DNA from: Flaccisagitta enflata
Lineage: Eukaryota; Chaetognatha; Sagittoidea; Aphragmophora
Direction: 5' to 3'
Assembly: GCA_965153355.1 (NCBI GenBank)
Contig: OZ231128.1
Coordinates: 1,674,001 to 1,738,000, forward strand
DNA length: 64,000 nt
The position numbers were made by a program, and so were the translations under genes. Positions within the stretch are counted from its first letter, which is position 1; the number at the start of each line of letters is the position of its first letter. The notes under the pieces are model-generated. The model did not search any database and was not told the DNA's origin. It saw nothing but the letters and a program-made list of their open reading frames with translations. Shown here piece after piece: positions 38,040 through 50,745 of this stretch.

Positions 38040-38426
38040 GAACACTAGCGACTCTACAACCCGCTTTGTCAGTCCGTCCGTCGGTCCGTCCGTCGGTCTG
38101 TCTGTCGGTCCGTCCGTCGGTCTGTCCGTCACACTTTACTTTTTTATTATACTTTAAGCTATTTCTAGTCATTCTAAGTCGTTCTAAGTCATTCTAAGTC
38201 ATTTTAAGAGATTCTTAGTCATTGTAAGTCATTTTAAGTCATTCTAAGTCATACTAAGTTATTCTAAGTCACTTTAGTTAAATAGGTGAAAGTAGTCATT
38301 TCAGTCATTTTATGTCTTTTTAAGTCATTCTAAGTCGTCTTTAGTCATTTTAAGTCATCTTGAGTCAATAAAAGTCATCTTAAGTTATCTTTATACTGCA
38401 CGCGACTTATAGGTGTTGGCCTTGTT
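38040..38426 (+). repeat. Family A element copy with a private AAGTCATTCT array
   Basis: CTAGCGACTCTACAACCCGC, a GTCCGTCCGTCGG run, about 20 degenerate copies of a 10-bp unit AAGTCATTCT (38155-38390), then GCACGCGACTTATAGGTGTT and GGCCTTGTT. Confidence 0.85.
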
Positions 38427-38458
38427 CAACTCTTCCCTTGTCTTTCCCTATATCAATA

Positions 38459-39051
38459 CTATCTAGGCGGAAAAAATCTTTCGGTCTTTAACAGAAAGGG
38501 GTTTATTGATGTAAAAGTGAGTACAAATCAGTTACAAACCCATCAATAATTAGTGAGAACTCCTTTTTACTGAATCAGGGCCGTCCTTAATTAGGGAAGC
38601 AATTTGTTGCGCTTCTTGGGGTACTCTGGAGTGAAGGGCTTCTGGGTCTTTTTCGTAATTCATTTTTATCTCTTCTTTCGCTACATTTAGACTTATAGCT
38701 TCTACAAAACTCACCAAATCATAAAAAAATCGGTGACATAAATGAAGCCCTTCGAATTTGCAAGCAGGACACGCAAACTGCATCCGTCTAGCTCAACGCG
38801 TTTGGAAGTAATTAAAAAAAAGAGTGAAGTGATACCATCAGAAGATTCAGTAAAAATCGCAAAAGTGAAACTGAAGTATTTCAATCATAGTCAAATAGCT
38901 TTTGAACGGAAAGAGCTAGAGAGATGCGGTTTGCGTCAATCTCTTGCAAATTTGAAGAGCTTTAACTATCTCACCGATTTTTTTATGATTTGTTGACTCT
39001 AACCTGAGATATGCATGTAAACATGCCGAAAGATTTTTTCCGCCTAGATAG
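38459..39051. mobile_element. Tc1/mariner-type inverted-repeat element, 593 bp, TA target
   Basis: The 26-bp ends are perfect, starting CTATCTAGGCGGAAAAAATC, and TA flanks both sides (38457-38458, 39052-39053). Inside, a second inverted pair near 38712-38800 and 38915-38998 (AAATCATAAAAAAATCGGTG) makes the element doubly palindromic. No transposase. Confidence 0.8.
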
Positions 39052-39059
39052 TATGGCTA

Positions 39060-39152
39060 TACCACTCCTGCCCAAATGCTCTGGTGACCTTCTCCAGCAC
39101 TGCTCCTGCCCACCCGCACGCGACTGGGGTAGCCGTGTATCCGGCCTTGTGT
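39060..39152 (+). repeat. Family A 3' end
   Basis: ACTGCTCCTGCCCACCCG, CACGCGACTGGGGTAGCC, GTGTATCCGGCCTTGTG. No 5' hairpin is seen adjacent. Confidence 0.7.
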
Positions 39153-39370
39153 AGTCCCTCATTGCATGTATCAGTCTACCCTTTTGTTAATCCTTCTTCT
39201 GTTTGTCAATCCATCAAATTTAATCATCACATTACAGTCACGTTACAATCACATTCCTTTTACATTTCTGCCCATACCCGCCCGCACATGACCAAGGTTG
39301 CCCTTTATAAAGCTTTCCTTTCTTGAGAGATCCAAAAGACCTCGTCTTCTATTTTTCTCTTTCAATACCA

Positions 39371-39768
39371 TACGACTCAAAAAAAAAAGACGCACTTTTG
39401 AATGGTTAATTTAACAATGAATCAAAGAAAAACTTATAAGAATCTTAGCTCATTTGGAAGCCCTTCAAAAGTAATTACATTTGGCGCCAATTTGGTATTG
39501 CTATCTTTTTTCGTTTTTTGAGTGAAAATGTTGCTCATTTCAGTTTTGCAATCCGTATATAAAAATGCATTTTAGCAAATTAGTGCTTCTCTTTGCAAAG
39601 CTCTAGCTTCTAAACCGTTTGAGATACAGAGCTAGAATTGGTCTAGATTGAAAGATTTTTTGAAAATCTTTCAACATGTCTTCTTTGAAAAAAGTTAGAA
39701 TTAATTTTTATACCTGTTAAATCAATTTATTGACAGGTGCGTCTTTTCTTTTAGTCGAGTGGTAAAAC
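39371..39768. mobile_element. Inverted-repeat element, about 400 bp
   Basis: Left TACGACTCAAAA + GACGCAC and right (reverse complement) TACCACTCGACTAAAAGAAA + GACGCAC face inward. TTAATTTAAC and TTGATTTAAC follow on the two arms. Target duplication is unclear. Confidence 0.55.
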
Positions 39769-39769
39769 T

Positions 39770-40317
39770 AATTTGCATATTGTCGTTTGATTAATTTTGT
39801 TAAAAACACTGATTAATAGTCATTTTTTTCTCAGTTCGTCCACGCCTCAATAGGTCATCGGATTCCAAGAATGTTTCTATCAATAAGAAATAATCTCATC
39901 CCTCGATTTCTATTTTATCAATGACGATTTTAAATTTGGGCTGTCAATACGAGCTTTCCCTTTCGAGAAGATAGAATATATATTTTAAAGACTTTGATTT
40001 ATTCAAGAGTATCGTTATCGATCGGATCTGAGGATGTCGGTCTGCTGGTGCTTTGCCCATGCAGACCGACCTTCGTTATTGCTCTTAAAGGCTTGTCGAA
40101 AGCCTGTGTACAGTGGTGGCAGAAGGAACATGGGGCAGGTGGTCTTGGTTACAATACACACTATAGAAGTGAATGGGTTAGGGTGTGTAGAAATATGCCT
40201 GGAACAGGGGTGAACATGGTTGAGAGCCAATAGTCAGAATTGAGCCAGTCGCCCAAAGACAAAATGTAGTCAGAGATAACCGTTGCCCAGCTATCTATGT
40301 CAGTGATTGAAGGTTAG
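39770..40317. other. Intergenic DNA, no gene seen
   Basis: No credible gene or repeat structure identified; a 79-codon frame from 39994 has no recognised domain. Confidence 0.45.
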
Positions 40318-40560
40318 TAGGGCAGCGGCCTCAAAGGGGACTATGTCCTGTAGAAAACTGGGAAACTTCTGCCCAAATGAGCACCATTGCGACACTTCTC
40401 CTTTGTCGCTCCAACTACATGCTGGTATCTGAGCCTTGTGGCCTTGAGGCCTTGAGGCCTCAAGCCTGGGATAGGAGCTTCAAGGCTGGAATTAGGTCCT
40501 CGAGGCTGAAATTAAGTCCCAAAGGTTGGAATTGGGGCCTCAGGGCTGGAAATGGAACTA
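40318..40560. repeat. Family B element, left arm and degenerate array (B4)
   Basis: GTAGGGCAGCGGCCTCAAAG and TATGTCCTGTAGAAAACTGG resemble the left arm of 30163-30222. About 20-bp GGCTGGAATTRRGKCCTCRA units follow at about 40455-40560. No matching right arm was found, so the copy is truncated. Confidence 0.6.
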
Positions 40561-41404
40561 TGAGGGAACTAATAACTTTAAAGCTCTTTTTTTCTTCATT
40601 TTGTAAACGGATACACAGCCAAAAAGAATACAAATATCGTCATGGACAGGATATTTGCATCAACCATTATGGACCATCAAACTTTCAGACAAATGGATCT
40701 ATGGACAGACCTATGGATGGATCTATGCACTCAGTTTAGCCATTAGTGCTATAAAAATGGCCGATTTTTCAACAGCTTTGAGCACAGTTTTTGGTCAAAA
40801 GATTCTTGGGTCCATCCTAAAATTCATGCAGCGTAGAAACATACCAAAAATATCTTTTATATGAGTCCATGCAGCAATTTTTTTCTCACTTCACATAGAG
40901 AATATGACAAATTAAGGGCTAACAACCTAATTGCCACCTCATGAAAAAATGACCGAATTTGCCGCTAGGATTTTCTAAAATATTTTAGATGAATAAAAAT
41001 GATACAAGATCTCTATCGATTTTTTTGAAATTTTAGGTTCTAGTTGACCTGTATTGGCCCCAATGTCAATTCAATTTTTATCAATAACGTCTTCTACGAT
41101 TTTTTATAAAACTTTGTAAAGATACCATGGGTGGTTTCAAAATCGAGTGGTTTTGCTGATTTTACTCTCATATGCATATTTATTGAGTTAGTGGTCTCAC
41201 AAAAGTTTCAAATGAAAGATCTTTTGAAGGGCTTTCCAGGTGTCTTGAATTTTGCTATGATCAGATGAATTTTTGATCCTTTAGAGGCCGTTCAAAAATC
41301 GATGAGTATGCTTCATTAGAGAGTATTTCTAATCGATTGCTGAGGACCAACACGCAATTGGTACGCAAGATGAGGCAAAATAATAAAGATATCGATGATC
41401 TCAT
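40561..41404. other. Intergenic DNA, no gene seen
   Basis: AT-rich; nothing supported apart from short inverted fragments. Confidence 0.45.
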
Positions 41405-41405
41405 A

Positions 41406-43267
41406 AACAAGGCCAACACCTATAAGTCGCGTGCAGGACAAAAATAACTGAACTGACCTGACTCCTTATTGTATCGAAAATCAGACTTAAACGCAACCCA
41501 AAAAGACCCAAACTACACTCAAACCAGACTCAAACCAGACTCAAACCAGACTCAAACCAGACTCAAACCAGACTCAAACCAGACTCAAACCAAAATTAAA
41601 CCAGACTAAAACCAGACCTAAATCAGACATAAATCAGACATAAACCAGACATAAACCAGATTTAAGCCAAACTCAAACCAGACTCAAACCAGACTCAAAC
41701 CAGACTCAAACCAGACTCAAACCAAACTCAAACCAGGCTCAAACCAGGCTCAAACCAGGCTCAAACCAGACTCAATCCAGACTCAAACCAGACTTAAACC
41801 CGACCGAAACCAGGCTCAAACCAGGCTCAAACCAGGCTCAAACCAGAATCAAACCAGACTCAAACCAGACTCAAACCAGACTCAAACCAGACTCAAACCA
41901 GAATTAAACCAGACCAAAACCAGACCAAAACCAGACCAAAACCAGACCTAAATCAGACCTAAATCAAACATAAACCAGACAAACCAGCAGACTTCAACCA
42001 GCAGACTTCAACCAGCAGACTTTAATCAGCAGACTTTAACCAGAAAACTTTAACCAAAAACGACCAGAAATGACCGAAAATGACCAAAATGACCAAAATG
42101 ACCAAAAATGACCAAAAATGACCAAAAATGACAAAAAATGACCAAAAATGATCAAAAATGACCAAAAATGACCAAGATGACCAAAAATGACCAAAATGAC
42201 CAAATTGATCAAAAATGACCAAAAATGACCAAAAATGATAAAAAATGATCAAAATGACCAAAAATGACCAAAAATGACCAACAATGACCAAAAATGACCA
42301 AAAATGATCAAAAATGACCAAAAATGACCAAGAATGATCAAAAATGACCAAAAACAACCAAAAATGACCAAAAATGACCAAAAATGACCAAAAACGACCA
42401 AAAATGACCAAAAATGACCAAAATGATCAAAAATGATCAAAAATGACCAAAAATGACCAAAAATGACCTAAAATGACCAAAATGACCAAAATGACCAAAA
42501 TGACCAAAATGACCAAAATGGCCAAAATGACCAAAACCGACCGAAGGCAACCAATAATTCCCAAAAACAACAACAAAATGACTCAAAATAACTCCAGACA
42601 ACCCAAAAAGACGCAAAAAAGCAAAGTGTTACCGACCGACCGACCAACGGACCGACCGACGGACGGAGCGGGTTGTAGAAAAAACTGACCAAAAATGACC
42701 TAAATGACCAAAAATGATCAAAAGGACCAAAAAATGACCAAAAATGACCAAAATGACTAAAAATGACTAAAAATGACCAAAAATGACCAAAAATGATCAA
42801 AAATGATCAAAAATGATCAAAAATAATCAAAAATGATCAAAAATGGCCAAAAATGACCAAAATTGACCAAAATGACCAAAATGACCAAAATGACCAAAAT
42901 GACCAAAAATGACCAAAAATGACCAAAAATGACCAAAAATGACCAAAAATGACCAAAATTAACCAAAAATGATCAAAAATGACCAAAATTAACCAAAATT
43001 GACCAAAAATGACCTAAAATGACCTAAAATGACCAAAATGACCAAAATGACCAAAATGACCAAAATGACCAAAATGACCAAAAATGACCGAAAATGACTA
43101 AAAGCAACCAATAATTCCCAAAAACAACAACAAAATGACTCAAAATAACTCCAGACAACCCAAAAAGACGCAAAAAAGCAAAGTGTTACCGACCGACCGA
43201 CCGACCGACCGACGGACCGACCGACCGACCGACGGAGCGGGTTGTAGAGTCGCGTGCACGCGACTAA
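41406..43267 (-). repeat. Family A element expanded to 1.86 kb by internal minisatellites
   Basis: Minus strand. At 41406-41436 is the 3' end (AACAAGGCCAACACCTATAA + GTCGCGTGC), and at 43248-43265 the perfect 18-bp 5' palindrome AGTCGCGTGCACGCGACT. Between them lie an 11-bp array (CAAACCAGACT, 41510-42000) and a 9-11-bp array (ATGACCAAAA, 42060-43110). An internal 150-bp block, including the (GACC)n run, is present twice (about 42537-42690 and 43090-43245), so part of the element has been duplicated within itself. Confidence 0.88.
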
Positions 43268-43269
43268 AA

Positions 43270-43582
43270 ATCACCTCCAACCACAGGACAATTGCCATCT
43301 CTCTCCATTGGGTATCATCCTCAATAGGATCTCTGTCTCCTCATGAGTTGTCCATTTGGACAACAAGGCAATACACAAACTTCATTGATGAGCTTTGTCC
43401 AAAAGAAGTCTTGTAAACAAAAACCCGACAGCCCTTGATGCCAAGCGGCCCAACTGGACTCTTCCCCTAATGTTATCATGTAGCCAGGGGTAATTCCGAC
43501 ATTCACAAACACTAAACACAACACTCAAGATGCTCTAAGAACCAGGGACTCAATGATCCAATGTGAGATGTTAGAATCCCTT

Positions 43583-43633
<51 letters not shown>

Positions 43634-44040
43634 GAATGGCTTCTTCATCTCTCCCTACGTCTAGCTCATTTCGGCACACAAACGCACACAAATACACTTA
43701 ACGTTACACGCAGTCACGCACTTACACGTGCACTCTCGAAAAAGGGCTCTTTAATTCGCGTTTTTCCCTCAGGCCACCCTGGTATACACCATGAACACAA
43801 TAAACATACGTGAACTCGCTCGTTCGCTCGTTCGCTCTTTCGCTTGTTGGCTCTATCATTGCATTGAACAAGGAAGAATGACTTTACTTTCTTCAGATAC
43901 TTCCAGGAGAAGCTTCCATGTGATGCAAAGCAACATCTGTGATCGGAACTTTGCAGGATCGAGAACAAAGCAACTTTTCCCCATTTCGCACAATCACAGA
44001 TATGGCAGATGTGGTGGGTCGTGGGCCCGAGGACCATGTG
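43270..44040. other. Intergenic DNA with a (CT)n tract
   Basis: (CT)n at 43584-43629; otherwise no gene or defined element seen. Confidence 0.5.
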
Positions 44041-44059
44041 CGCGCCTTGCGTGTGTATT

Positions 44060-44252
44060 GTATTGTATGGTATTGTATTGTATTGTATTGTATTGTATTG
44101 TATTATATTGAATTGTGTTGTATTGCCCCGAGGTTCGGACCATGTGAACGCATATTGTTTTGTATTGTATTGTATTGTATTGTATTGTATTGTATTGTAT
44201 TGTATTGTATTGTATTGTATTGTATTGTATCGTATTGTATTGTATTGTATTG
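44060..44252. repeat. (TATTG)n pentanucleotide repeat
   Basis: Runs of TATTG interrupted at about 44105-44160 by a short unique stretch. Confidence 0.92.
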
Positions 44253-45540
44253 TCGGGAAAAAAGTCGAAGTAAGTCTTCGACTTTTTGACATATTCGAGA
44301 GAAACAGGGTTTTCATTTTCTTATGGGGAAGTTGCGGGTCTCTTCCGGCTGATTGTGGCCTCCAATGAAATTGATAGGGTAAGTAAATTTGATAATTCTC
44401 TTTCATTTGGCACCAAGCAGAATTCTCTACGTCAAATATTTTTTGCGCTATGATTTTTTAAAGATTTATTTACGAATATTCAAATTGATTTTTTTTTCAA
44501 TTTTTTATGATTTTATGTAGGATCAATAAAAAAGTGTATCTATATTTGTTTGAACATGCAAATACAAGAAAACATGTTTATGAGCATAGCTGCTCATCTG
44601 TGAAGGTGTTTTTTAGTATTCTAGCTCATCTAGCTCATTTAGCTCATTTAGCATTTAAATCGATAAATAAAGAAATGATTTTAATCATTTCCGGGCATGC
44701 AAATACAAGAAAGCATGTCCTCAAGCATACCTTTCATCTGTGTAAGTGATTTGAAGTATTTTAGCTCATTTAGCTCATTCAGCTCATGCTTATTTTTCTT
44801 TTATATTCAGTTTTAATCGGGAAAAAAGTCGAAGTAAGTCTTCGACTTTTTGACATATTCGAGAGAAACAGGGTTTTCATTTTCTTATGGGGAAGTTTCG
44901 GAACTCCTTAGGGCGATTGGTCCCTCAAATGAAATTGATAGGGTAAGTAAATTTGATAATTCTCTTTCATTTGGCGCTAAGCAGAAGTCTCTGGGACAAA
45001 TATTTTTTGCGTTATGAATTTTTAAAGATTTATTTACGAAAAATTCAAATTGAATTTTTTTCAATTTTTTATGATTTTGTGTAGGATCAATAAAAGAGTG
45101 TATCTAAGTTTGGTTAAGCATGCAAATACAAAAAAACATGTTCATGAGCATAGCTGCTCATATGTGAGGGTGATTTTGAGCATTTTAGCTCATTTAGCTC
45201 ACTTAGCTCAGTTTTTTTTCTTCTGATTTCAAATGCAATAAATAAGCAAATATATTGATAGATGTTTAAGCAAGCAACTATAAGAAAGCATGTCAGTGAG
45301 CAGAGCTGCTCATCTGTGAGGGTGTTTTTGAATATTCTAGCTCATTTAGCTCATTAAGCTTGCTCTTTTTTTCTGATTTCAAAACCGATGAATAAATAAA
45401 TGTTTTGATTTAAGCATGCAAATACAAGAAAGCATCTCAGTAAGCATAGCTGGTTGCGTAGTTGAGTGATTTTGAATATTTTAGCTCATCTAGCTCATTT
45501 GGCTCAGTCCTATTTTTCTCTGATTTTCAGTGCAACCACT
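44253..45540. repeat. Nested tandem duplications with a GTCGAAG hairpin
   Basis: The block from GTCGGGAAAAAAGTCGAAG (44253) to about 44600 is repeated from about 44817 with about 85-90% identity by eye. It starts with the hairpin AAAAAGTCGAAG-TAAGT-CTTCGACTTTTT. A second unit of about 150 bp, with GCATAGCTGCTCATCTGTGA and repeated TTTAGCTCAT, recurs around 44580, 44700, 45130, 45290 and 45430. Confidence 0.8.
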
Positions 45541-46375
45541 ATATACAATTGCTCTTAATTTGATTTAACAAATAAAAAGTTGCAATGACTGAAAACAAAA
45601 AGTTGGTGAAAAGTGAACAACGCTTACGACTTTTTTCCTCACGGCGACAGCCGCCATTACTGGTATTGTACGAATCAAGCAAAACACTTCAACTTGGTCT
45701 TATTTTGAAGATTGGAACTAGACCGTTGGTCTATACCTTTATTCGTTTGGGAGCAGCACTCCTGCAAAGTTGGCATGGGCAAAAAAAATCAGGGGATTTG
45801 TTTCTTTTGGGGTGCATTACAACGTAGACATTCCACTAGACAAGAAAGAGGCCTCACGCTGAAATGGTTGTTAATTCGATAGTTTGTAAAACATTCAAAT
45901 GTTTGCGGATCGAAAAAGTAAGAGTAGCCATGGGGCTTTCGTTTCGAGGCCCGTCATTGGCCAAAAACAACTGAAATTCGATGTCCGATTGGTTGAAGGA
46001 TTTCTTCGATCCAATCTTGAGTTCACATTCGTTCCTTCAACCTCGAAAATATACTTTGAAAGTCATTGAAATTGAAACTGCAAACTTAAAATAATATTTG
46101 TTTTTAACAAAATAATGAAGCGAAATTGTAATTTCAAGAAATACGTCGTTTTTTGATGATCCTCATATATATGAACACGTGAAAAAGATCGGGTCATCTA
46201 TTTTTCGTTGCCCAGTCGTGGATGGTCAGTTCGACTGACTGACCGACTGAGCGGCTGTGTATTGTTTTTGTCGCTTTTCGTCATTATTTTTTTAAATTCG
46301 TCAATTTTGAAAGTCAGCAATGTTTGATAAGGCAATCTCCATTTGTGCGACCACAATTACTTTCGTTATCAACCA
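45541..46375. other. Intergenic DNA, no gene seen
   Basis: No supported gene. An 80-codon frame from 45585 lacks recognisable features. A short GACTGACTGACCGACTGAGC run lies at about 46230. Confidence 0.45.
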
Positions 46376-46379
46376 TGTA

Positions 46380-47330
<951 letters not shown>

Positions 47331-47686
47331 CGGCGTCGGTACAACGCAAGTCAGCCATTTTCGCCTCATCAAGATAATCGCTGCTATTACGTAGGTACAA
47401 ATCGGACAATCATCACAATTTGAACTCACGTTAGATAACGAGTAAATGACGAGTAAATGACGCACGGGGGCAACTTCCGTTGGTTAACTCAAGTTCTTGA
47501 CACAGTCCACGCAATTCTGCATTTAATTGATGTCGTCATTCTACGCTTAATTGTCTCCTCTCTCGCTTTCTCGCCCTCTGTATCAACAACAAAAACATAA
47601 AAAAAAAAATAACAACGACAACATCAACAGCAACAGTAAAAGCAACATCGACAGTCAAGACAAAAAGACATCAGCAACAAAAATAA

Positions 47687-47689
<3 letters not shown>

Positions 47690-47764
<75 letters not shown>

Positions 47765-47774
47765 CTCAACTCAA

Positions 47775-47850
<76 letters not shown>
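47690..47850. repeat. (AAC)n then (CT)n microsatellite
   Basis: AAC to about 47764 and CT from about 47777 to 47850. Confidence 0.92.
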
Positions 47851-47852
<2 letters not shown>

Positions 47853-48171
47853 CTGAACTAATTTGATTTACTCTGTTTTTACAGTAGCAACGAATATTTA
47901 TACATAATATATACCTCGCAATTTGATATAACTTTTTACATTCATCAAGTCAGGGGTGTATATAATGAGCAGCTTTTGAATTCATTCCCCCAGCTTTTGA
48001 TTATCTCTCTCGCAAAGTGTCATGTCGCATTACAAAATCTATGATTTCTTTCCCCACTAAGCTATGAAACAGTATACATCAGATTTAAATAGTGGTAAAT
48101 TGTGTTGCAGTGATCAAAAATTACCTTTTGATACTATCAAAAGTGTTAAATCTTCAAAATTTTCTTTTTTA

Positions 48172-48302
48172 GGTGCGGCAAAGCACCTCTATAACTGGCT
48201 GTGTCCGTTGGTCTGTTGGTTGGGTAACGCATTCGTTCGATGATCCACACATCGCACCTTATTGGCCTACTTGGCTTTGTTGTGTTCCACGATAGTGGAA
48301 CA
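48172..48302 (+). repeat. Family A-type hairpin and second hairpin, preceding the 29-bp minisatellite
   Basis: AGGTGCGGCAAAGCACCT (6-bp stem) is followed by CTATAACTGGCTGTGTCCGT, as in family A. At 48281-48302 GTGTTCCAC-GATA-GTGGAACAC forms a perfect 9-bp stem with a GATA loop. Confidence 0.7.
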
Positions 48303-48332
48303 CTATATCCCCACAGTTTTCTCCGTGTGTGA

Positions 48333-49995
48333 CAATGTCTGTCACACAACTTAGAATTCTCCAATGTCTGTCATGCAATCTAGGAGTTTCCAATGTCTGT
48401 CACACAACAGAAATTCTCCAATGTCTGTCACATAACCCAAGATTCTCCAATGTCTGTCACATAACAGAAATTCTCCTATGTCTGTCACATAACCCAAGAT
48501 TCTCCAATGTCTGTCACAGAAACCAAGATTCTCCAATGTCTGTCACACAACCCAAGATACTCCAATGTCTGTCACAAAACCCAGAAGTCTCCAATGTCTG
48601 TCACACAACCCAATATTCTCCAATGTCTGTCACACAACCCATGATTCTCCAATGTCTGTCACAAAACCCAGAAGTCTTCAATGTCTGTCACACAACCCAA
48701 GATTCTCCAGTGTCTGTCACACAACCCAAGATACTCCAATGTCTGTCACACAACAGAAATTCTTCAATGTCTGTCACATAACCTGAGATTCTCCAATGTC
48801 TGTCACACAACCCAAGATTCTCCAATGTCTGTCACACAACCCAAGATACTCTAATGTCTGTCACACAATAGAAATTCTCCAATGTGTGTCACATAACCCA
48901 AGATTGTCCAATGTCTGTCACACAACCCAAGATTCTCCAATGTCTGTCATACAACCTAAGATACTCCAATGTCTGTCACACAACCCAGAAGTCTCCAATG
49001 TCTGTCAGACAACCCAAGATTCTCCAATGTCTGTCACAGAACCTAGAATTATCCAATGTCTATCACACAACCCAAAATTCTTTAATGTCTGTCACAAAAC
49101 GCAAAATTCTTTAATGTTGGTCACACAACCCAGAAGTCTCCGATGTCTGTCACACAACTCAAGATTTTCCAATGTCTGTCACACAACCCAAGATACTCCG
49201 ATGTCTGTCACACAACCCAGAAGTCTCCAATATCTGTCACACAACCCAAAATTCTCCAATGTCTGTCACACACCCCACGATTCTCCAATGTCTGTCACAG
49301 ACCACAAGATTCTCTAATGTCTGTCACACAACCTAGAATTTTACAAAGTCTGTCACACAACCCAAAATTCTTAAATGACTGTCACATAACCTAAAATTCT
49401 CTAATGTCTGTCACACAACTCAGAAGTCTCTGATATTTGTCACACAACCTAAGATTCGCCAATGTTTGTCACACAACCCAAGATTCTCTAATGTTTGTCA
49501 CACAACCCAGTACTCTCCAATGTCTGTAACACAACAGAAAATTCTCTTATGTCTGTCACACAACCTAAGATTCTCCAATGTCAGTCACACAACTTATGAT
49601 TCTCCAATGTCTGTCACTCATGCCAAGATTCTCTTATGTCTGTCACAACCCAAAATCTTTTAATGTCTATCACATATTCCAGAAGACTCTGATGTCTGTC
49701 ACACAATCCAAAATTCTCTTATGGCTGACACACAACCCATAATTCTCTGATGTCTGTCACACAACCAAGACTTCTCCAATGTCTGTCACACAACTAAGAT
49801 TTCTCCAATACCTGTTGCACAACCCACAATTCTCCAATGCATGTAGAACAACCAAAAATTCTCCAATAGCTGTCACACAATCAAAAACTCTTTGATGCCT
49901 CTCACACAACCCAGATTTCTTTGATGTCTGTCACACAACCCAGATTTCTATGATGTCTGTCAGACAACCCAGATTTCTCCAATGTCTGTGACGCA
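48333..49995. repeat. 29-bp minisatellite, about 57 copies
   Basis: Units of the type CCAATGTCTGTCACACAACC + CAAGATTCT recur with a 29-bp period. Because 29 is not a multiple of three, all three frames share one 29-residue peptide cycle, which explains the repeated Cys/His/Ser frames. Confidence 0.93.
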
Positions 49996-50035
49996 AGTTA
50001 TTCACTCAAGTTGGACAGACTTAAGATGGACAGAT

Positions 50036-50292
50036 TTAGGCAGCAGTGGGATTGCCCATAGGTAGCAGTGGGACGGCCCATAGGCGGTAATGGGACCACC
50101 CACAGGTGGCAGTGGGACTGCCAACAGGCAGCAGTGGGATCGCCCACAGGCGACAGTGGGACCACCCACAGGCGACAGTGGGACCACCCACAGGCGGCAG
50201 TGGGCCCACCCACAGGTGGCAGTGGGACCGCCCACAGGCAGAAGTGGGACTGTCCATGCGTGGCAGTGAGGCCGCCCACAGGCGGCCATTAA
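50036..50292. repeat. 22-bp minisatellite, about 11 copies
   Basis: CCCACAGGCGGCAGTGGGAC-type units with a 22-bp period. Confidence 0.92.
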
Positions 50293-50581
50293 GCACCACA
50301 CAGATTCGTCTGAGTATTATCATTAGAGAATTTTAATGAATTATTGCATTTCTATTTCATGCCAAATCAAGTTTTCGTGGAACACGTTATGGCGAACGCC
50401 ACTTGTTCTTTTTCTTTCTTCTCTTTCTTTTTCTTTTGTTCTTGTTCTTTGGATTTTTTCCCCAAACCCTATGATTTTATTCCCCTCCCCCCCTATGGGG
50501 AAGGGAGTGCTCAAATTTAAATACACGCCTGTTTCATCATCTTTCAGATTAACACATTCGTTTGAGAAAAAAACCCCGAAG

Positions 50582-50745
50582 ATGGCGACGTTAACGGCTT
50601 TTGTCGGGACATCGTCCAGGGCTCGAGTTAAGCTTCGTTCGTTAACCGCCGGAGGGCGGCATGGATCACGTTCACTCTCCAACGCTCTTAGCGCAAACAA
50701 CAGAACGGCGGCGGCGACAGGAAACCCCGCTTTGTTGTTACCAAG
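50582..50745 (+). CDS. Predicted mitochondrial protein, NDUFV3-like, exon 1
   Basis: Exon 1 of a three-exon gene. The start ATG at 50582 has A at -3 and G at +4. It was chosen because the encoded 54 residues look like a mitochondrial presequence: many Arg and Ser, no Asp or Glu, beginning MATLTAFVGTSSRARVKLRS. An upstream Met in the same open frame would put a Phe/Leu-rich stretch in front and is less likely. The donor is CCAAG|GTGAGT, phase 2. Joined to exons 2 and 3, the protein is about 712 residues. Ala/Pro/Glu-rich sequence fills the middle, and the last 60 residues hold a block (IDYTDIYILYKAEVEMETLR, then LDQP) that aligns with the conserved C-terminal block of complex I accessory subunit NDUFV3. 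The exon chain is firm; the family call is inference. Confidence 0.72.

Noticed and set aside
48329-49317. Repetitive Cys/His frames (150 and 173 codons)
   Set aside because: A 29-bp minisatellite gives the same 29-residue cycle in all three frames; no gene structure.
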